Assembly: GCA_018650795.1 (NCBI GenBank)
Contig: JABIFG010000192.1
Span: 1 to 47,078, forward strand
Length of the DNA: 47,078 nucleotides
DNA from: Fidelibacterota bacterium
GTDB taxonomy: Bacteria > Fidelibacterota > UBA8477 > JABMPR01
Reading direction: 5' to 3'
The translations under genes and the position numbers were made by a program. Shown piece by piece: positions 43,649 to 47,078 of the stretch. The stretch's first letter is position 1. Each line of letters opens with the position of its first letter. Under the pieces are notes generated by a model that saw only the letters and a list, made by a program, of their open reading frames with translations, was not told the DNA's origin and searched no databases.

Positions 43649-43715
43649 TGATAGCCGATGAATTTTTGTTTCTGTTCGATATGGACATAAATGATTTTCT
43701 CGCGCTTTGAAAATT

Positions 43716-43787
43716 GGTCCCTTCGTCTAGTGGTTAGGACTCGAGATTTTCATTCTCGCAACAGGAGTTCAATTCTCCTAGGGATCA
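43716..43787 (+). tRNA. tRNA-Glu (TTC)
   Basis: Acceptor GGTCCCT (43716-43722) pairs with AGGGATC. The anticodon stem is CGAGA/TCTCG with loop TTTTCAT, giving anticodon TTC. The T-arm is AGGAG-TTCAATT-CTCCT. The discriminator is A and CCA is not encoded, unlike the neighbouring tRNA-His. It probably shares a transcript with tRNA-His, with a spacer of 67 bp. Confidence 0.96.
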
Positions 43788-43789
43788 CA

Positions 43790-43819
43790 AAAAACCCGGT
43801 CATTTGATCGGGTTTTTTT
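43790..43819 (+). terminator. Rho-independent terminator of the tRNA pair
   Basis: ACCCGGTCA pairs with the TGATCGGGT side (one G-T), flanked by an A-run on the left and seven T on the right. The A-run would let it also act for the convergent minus-strand peptidase gene, which ends at 43831. Confidence 0.85.
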
Positions 43820-43830
43820 GTTTATACGAA

Positions 43831-44805
43831 TCACTTAATATCATCCAGAGTTTCCAACAGATATCGCCACCCCCGCTGATCCAGCAAGCCAGACATTTTC
43901 CGATATCCATAACCATAATCAAGATCCTGACTTTTTGTCATATTGAGCAGACGGAATTCAGCATATTCAGAAGGGGTATCCTGATAGACCATCTCACTGC
44001 CCAAATTGCAGAACCCCTCTCGGATATCAGACCTTAAATCCAGATTCCTCTCAAACAAATAGACATGGAGTAACTCATGAGCTAGCACTGCTCTAAACAT
44101 CGTAAGAGGAAGATGTGAAAGGATGTAGATGTGACTTTCCTTTGAAACGATGTGACCATTACGCGTCTGCGTATTGTGATCCGTAAAGCCATGCATGGCA
44201 TCAGAATAGGATACGGAGAGCTGTCTCAACTTCCGTTGGTCTACCAGAGTTATCGGGATATCATCAGGTAAATTGTCAATCCCGTTGGCTTCTAATAGTC
44301 TGAGGACATAACTCAGAGATGATTCCAGTAGGAAATCCCCGGTTACTGCCGTCTCGTTGCAAATACCACAAAGATATCGACCGTCACTCAACTCATAACC
44401 GCCACCCGTCAACTCATCACAAATCAACCGGCCACATGTATGGCATTCAGATAGCTCTGAGGAGTGACTTTCGTGGAATGAATTTCCCCAGTAGTCGGTG
44501 TAATACTTGCCCTGGAGAGGCTGATCACAAATAGCACACCTGGGCAGAATGTGGTTTGTGTAGCACTCGGGGTGATACATTTCATCATTCAATAAGGCGT
44601 ATTTACCATCGATCACTTTCCCGCAATGGGCGCATCTCGGTTGGACATGATCCCGGTAACAATCCTCGTGGTAGGATTTGCCATCAACTGAGAGGTAATT
44701 GCCCTCAATGGTCTTATTGCAATAACTGCATTCGGGATCAGCAGCCATAATGATTCCCACAAACAGTACAAGGATAAGTAGAAAATTGAGAGCTAGTCGA
44801 CGCAT
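43831..44805 (-). CDS. Secreted LIM-like zinc-finger and DA1-like metallopeptidase
   Basis: 324 residues with a signal peptide (MRRLALNFLLILVLFVGIIMA). Four zinc-binding modules follow: C26-C29-H46-C49, C58-C61-H78-C81, C90-C93-H111-H114 and C121-C124 with C146-C149. The first three share CxxC-x16/17-HxxC/H spacing and the 'YHxxCY' word, as in LIM fingers. The C-terminal part (about 155-324) has the zinc-peptidase motif HELLH (243-247) with a downstream glutamate, E263 in REGFC, sixteen residues after the second His. This matches the HExxH...EEGxC arrangement of the plant DA1 family, which likewise combines LIM and peptidase parts. A periplasmic or extracellular protease is inferred; eukaryotic DA1 partners (ubiquitin) do not apply. 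Confidence 0.8.
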   Translation of the reverse strand: MRRLALNFLLILVLFVGIIMAADPECSYCNKTIEGNYLSVDGKSYHEDCYRDHVQPRCAHCGKVIDGKYALLNDEMYHPECYTNHILPRCAICDQPLQGKYYTDYWGNSFHESHSSELSECHTCGRLICDELTGGGYELSDGRYLCGICNETAVTGDFLLESSLSYVLRLLEANGIDNLPDDIPITLVDQRKLRQLSVSYSDAMHGFTDHNTQTRNGHIVSKESHIYILSHLPLTMFRAVLAHELLHVYLFERNLDLRSDIREGFCNLGSEMVYQDTPSEYAEFRLLNMTKSQDLDYGYGYRKMSGLLDQRGWRYLLETLDDIK

Positions 44806-44869
44806 GATTAAATATTACTCCCCTCGAATCTATCCCCAAACAAAAATGTTTAGAGTGGATAGCCCGAGA

Positions 44870-45844
44870 TTATGCTTTTTCACCAACAGGTAAGACGGGG
44901 GGCGACTGGGTGATAATTCCCTTCCTGGCCTGATAGGCCCGCCACTTATTGTCAATATAGGGCGTGATATACCAGACTGCGGCGCAGAGGAACAGACCAG
45001 CATAGATATCTACAATATAGTGGTGCCGTAAATAGACCGTAGCAACGATTAATGACACACCGATGGGGAGAAAAATCCAAAATAGCCCTTTGTGAAAACG
45101 CCAGGCCATACCTAAAGTGAGAAATGTGATGGTACAGTGTAGAGATGGGAAAGCCCCCCTGGCTGAGGCTGCACTGATATTCACAACTGCACGGGCACTA
45201 TCTGAGATGAGTGAGGTACCCTTAAAAATATTGATGGTATAAAGATCGGCCAGGGCAAGACGAGGGGGCGCTGCCGGCAACAAAATGTAGAGCATATAGC
45301 CACCGTAGTAGCACAGCATCATGGTAAGCATAACGGTTCTGAATTCACGCTTCTCACCCTTGTAATACATGTAAAGCACCAGGATGACGGTAATCCAGAA
45401 ATAATTCATATAAGCAAAAGACAACCAGTCTGTCAGCCAAGGAGTATAAAACTTCTCAGCCCACACTGTCGGGGACACACCAAACATCCATTCATCAATG
45501 GCATTCAGTTGAAAGTGAACATCGTGGGGATTTACAAAATGAATCGTATCATGAAGATTGGTGTAGATGGCGATTGCAAAAATAAAGGGAGCAATCTCAC
45601 GGATAAATTTGAAAGCTTTCTTATCCGGTCTATACCAGAGAAACCAATAAAAAATCATCATCAATATTAGAGTGACAATAATGCGAGAGATGCCACCCTC
45701 AATTTTCTTTGAATCAGCACCCGTCGTGGTATAAAAGTACCAATTGGCTCTGATCGTAATCAGTATCGATGGAATCAGGAATACCAGAAAAATAATTTCC
45801 TCAATTCGTAGACTTTGTATACGCCGTACCCAGGTTCTCATCAT
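44870..45844 (-). CDS. PAP2-superfamily membrane phosphatase (inositol phosphorylceramide synthase-like)
   Basis: 324 residues with about eight hydrophobic helices. The phosphatase motifs are ARGAFPSLHCTITFL (the 'PSxH' motif) and LRHHYIVDIYAG (the 'H...D' motif), placed on the external side. The long N-terminal extension with HDTIHFVNPHDVHFQLNAIDEWMFG matches the PAP2_3 branch. That branch includes AUR1-type inositol phosphorylceramide synthases as well as lipid phosphate phosphatases. It is last in the minus-strand lipid unit, 36 bp after the COG2426-like gene. Transfer of a phosphoinositol head group is an attractive hypothesis from context but not proven by motifs. Confidence 0.85.
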   Translation of the reverse strand: MMRTWVRRIQSLRIEEIIFLVFLIPSILITIRANWYFYTTTGADSKKIEGGISRIIVTLILMMIFYWFLWYRPDKKAFKFIREIAPFIFAIAIYTNLHDTIHFVNPHDVHFQLNAIDEWMFGVSPTVWAEKFYTPWLTDWLSFAYMNYFWITVILVLYMYYKGEKREFRTVMLTMMLCYYGGYMLYILLPAAPPRLALADLYTINIFKGTSLISDSARAVVNISAASARGAFPSLHCTITFLTLGMAWRFHKGLFWIFLPIGVSLIVATVYLRHHYIVDIYAGLFLCAAVWYITPYIDNKWRAYQARKGIITQSPPVLPVGEKA

Positions 45845-45880
45845 TTCCAGTCACCTATCATCGTTCGCTGCTTCAATTCT

Positions 45881-46378
45881 CTACACTCCAGCTTCAGAAA
45901 TTTCTACAATACTCAAGATACCCAGCGCTGCGAGGATGAAAATAAGGCAGCCTAAAATGACCCCTACCCCAACAGCAAAAGTAGATTGTCTGCTCGAAAG
46001 ATTCATCACTCTCGCCAGAGATATCCCGGTCCATACACCACCGCCAAAAGGTATCGTGGTCATAATCAAAGGACCTAACCAGCCAATTTTCATAAGCCCT
46101 GCAGTCCAATTCCGTTTACTCAAACGTGCTTGTATGCGTGTTGAACGCTCTCGTAAATACATAGCCCATTTGAACTTTTCAAAGGACAGATCAAACATGT
46201 GATTGATTATTGCCATGAGAACAAAATCCGAGAGAATAACGATAATTCCAATTTCCCAAGCATTGAGGCCCATGATCAGACCAAGCGGAAAGGCTGCCTT
46301 TTTTCCCAGCGTGTATTGAGCCACAAGCAGAGGGATAATAGCCAGTATTTTAGGAGGGATCAGCTGAATCGTCCTCAA
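45881..46378 (-). CDS. Small multidrug export-like membrane protein (COG2426 type)
   Basis: 165 residues with about four helices. IPPKILAIIPLLVAQYTLGKKAAFPLGLIMGLNAWEIG near the start and WLGPLIMTTIPFGGGVWTGISLARVMNLSSRQSTFAVGVGVILGC near the end fit the 'putative small multi-drug export' family, which is poorly characterised and related to SNARE-associated (DedA-like) proteins. A TTG start at 46378 overlaps the 3' end of the phosphatidyltransferase gene by 29 bases. It sits between two phospholipid enzymes, so a lipid or precursor transport role is at least as likely as drug export. Confidence 0.75.
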   Translation of the reverse strand: MRTIQLIPPKILAIIPLLVAQYTLGKKAAFPLGLIMGLNAWEIGIIVILSDFVLMAIINHMFDLSFEKFKWAMYLRERSTRIQARLSKRNWTAGLMKIGWLGPLIMTTIPFGGGVWTGISLARVMNLSSRQSTFAVGVGVILGCLIFILAALGILSIVEISEAGV

Positions 46379-46970
46379 CTTTTTTTACGATCATCAGACG
46401 TTGGTAGGCCGTGTAATTGGTTCCTACTGCCAATATGATGACGGAGACTTCCAAGACAATCTCAGACCCGAAAAATCCAACACCCCAGGGATTGAGAATA
46501 GCACCTACAGAAAGAATGACAAATCGTTCAAAGCGCTGCATGAAACCAACCAATTCCTGAATCCCAAGTGATTGTGCCCGAGCTCGAATATAACTCACCA
46601 TCATAGATCCCATGATGGCCAGGAAGGACCAAAAAAACATGGGACTATCTTTAAAATGGTAGGTGATGCCCATGAATACGAACATCTCAACATAGCGATC
46701 AAGACTCGAGTCCAGCGTGGCACCAAATTTACTTGAACGCTCGCCAAGCCTGGCTACCGTTCCGTCCAGGGTGTCTAAAATACCGCTCAGCAGAAGTAGA
46801 ATTCCGGCTGTGGCACTATGCCCAAACATGAAAAAGATTGCTGCGATGACACCAATAATAGATGCTGTAAATGATATGGAGTTGGGATTCATTCCTGCTA
46901 GAGGAGAGTGTGAAACGATTGATTTGACAACCCTGTAGTAGCTCTCAACAAGATTTTTACGATTAAACAT
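46350..46970 (-). CDS. CDP-alcohol phosphatidyltransferase
   Basis: 206 residues. The family motif DGx2ARx8Gx3Dx3D is complete in LDTLDGTVARLGERSSKFG followed by ATLDSSLDR. Six hydrophobic helices are present. The enzyme joins a CDP-diacylglycerol-type donor to an alcohol phosphate at the membrane. Size and the QRFERFVIL segment fit the phosphatidylinositol-phosphate or archaetidylinositol-phosphate synthase branch as well as PgsA-like enzymes. The overlap with the COG2426-like gene and the PAP2 gene downstream suggests sequential lipid head-group synthesis. Specificity for inositol phosphate is inferred. Confidence 0.88.
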   Translation of the reverse strand: MFNRKNLVESYYRVVKSIVSHSPLAGMNPNSISFTASIIGVIAAIFFMFGHSATAGILLLLSGILDTLDGTVARLGERSSKFGATLDSSLDRYVEMFVFMGITYHFKDSPMFFWSFLAIMGSMMVSYIRARAQSLGIQELVGFMQRFERFVILSVGAILNPWGVGFFGSEIVLEVSVIILAVGTNYTAYQRLMIVKKVEDDSADPS

Positions 46971-46984
46971 TTCTACTCACAATC

Positions 46985-47078
46985 CTATTCGTAACTATCA
47001 TAATATTCGTGTCCTACATGTGTGATGAGTTCTTCTCCCATCATCCAGCGCAAGGTATTCTTTAATTTGGTGAGTTGA
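46985..47078 (-). CDS. C-terminal fragment of a gene cut by the window edge (possibly inositol-3-phosphate synthase)
   Basis: The minus strand carries an open frame entering from the right edge and ending in TAG at 46985-46987, with the C-terminus LKNTLRWMMGEELITHVGHEY followed by YDSYE. It ends 14 bp before the phosphatidyltransferase ATG, so it is in the same unit. The tail reminds me of bacterial inositol-3-phosphate synthases, which would fit the lipid context, but 31 residues are too few to be sure. Confidence 0.45.
   Translation of the reverse strand, partial: QLTKLKNTLRWMMGEELITHVGHEYYDSYE

Noticed and set aside
1..47078. CRISPR array or known defence system
   Set aside because: No regularly spaced short repeats and no Cas, restriction or toxin-antitoxin gene were seen. 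The GIY-YIG genes are explained by the inverted-repeat elements.

Overview
The window looks like a chromosomal segment of a free-living, Gram-negative bacterium of the FCB type, possibly Marinimicrobia/Calditrichota-like. This rests on three things: several large secreted proteins end in a 'YPNPFNP ... GxY ... GVY ... K' type IX (Por) sorting domain; there are many lipoproteins; and the housekeeping set is a short archaeal/eukaryotic-type ProS, a PPi-type phosphofructokinase, ThyX, and a fumarate reductase-like SdhCAB. The lineage call is inference; no rRNA gene is present. No phage, CRISPR array or classical insertion sequence is visible. The one clear mobile-looking entity is a GIY-YIG nuclease element present twice.

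Layout. 0-6.4 kb: a lipoprotein and a 1790-residue secreted multidomain protein with a terminator. 6.4-6.9 kb: an orphan prepilin-like gene on the minus strand. 7.2-11.3 kb: a YtrA-type GntR regulator, ABC ATPase, permease and exported protein, with an operator palindrome over the promoter, then a Yip1-like membrane protein. 11.3-18.2 kb: a TolC/MacA/MacB-like efflux operon (outer membrane factor, adaptor, ATPase, two FtsX-type permeases). Its three large internal spacers each carry a member of one repeat family, and two of these are complete inverted-repeat elements encoding a GIY-YIG nuclease. 18.3-20.5 kb: a DUF4395-like membrane protein converging on proS, with a nest of 3'-end hairpins between them. 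20.8-25.5 kb: an LPP20-like secreted protein that appears to use an AUC start, a sorting-domain secreted protein and an HGSNAT-like membrane acyltransferase. 25.8-29.3 kb: sdhCAB. 29.4-31.3 kb: a ten-repeat FG-GAP protein. 31.4-33.2 kb: pabA-pabB. 33.2-35.8 kb: a TPR lipoprotein, a lipoprotein with an Asp/His-rich linker, and an exported YidD-like protein with an apparent CUG start. 36.0-40.5 kb: a compact four-gene unit (nucleotide pyrophosphatase-like lipoprotein, a 32-residue membrane peptide, a large repeat lipoprotein, a beta-lactamase-fold lipoprotein). 40.5-43.5 kb: a CysQ-like phosphatase, thyX, a 47-residue membrane peptide and PPi-type PFK. 43.57-43.79 kb: tRNA-His and tRNA-Glu. 43.8-44.8 kb: a secreted zinc-finger plus HELLH peptidase resembling eukaryotic LIM-DA1 proteins. 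44.9-47.1 kb: a minus-strand membrane-lipid operon (PAP2 phosphatase, COG2426-like protein, CDP-alcohol phosphatidyltransferase, and the C-terminus of a further gene cut by the window edge).

Most notable: (1) the paired GIY-YIG elements bounded by perfect 25-27 bp inverted repeats and seated directly upstream of permease start codons; (2) the bacterial secreted LIM/DA1-like peptidase; (3) a family of covarying hairpins at gene 3' ends; (4) two exported proteins whose signal peptides only appear if AUC or CUG is the start codon; (5) PPC domains nested inside fibronectin III domains, twice in one protein; (6) a candidate inositol-lipid operon at the right edge.
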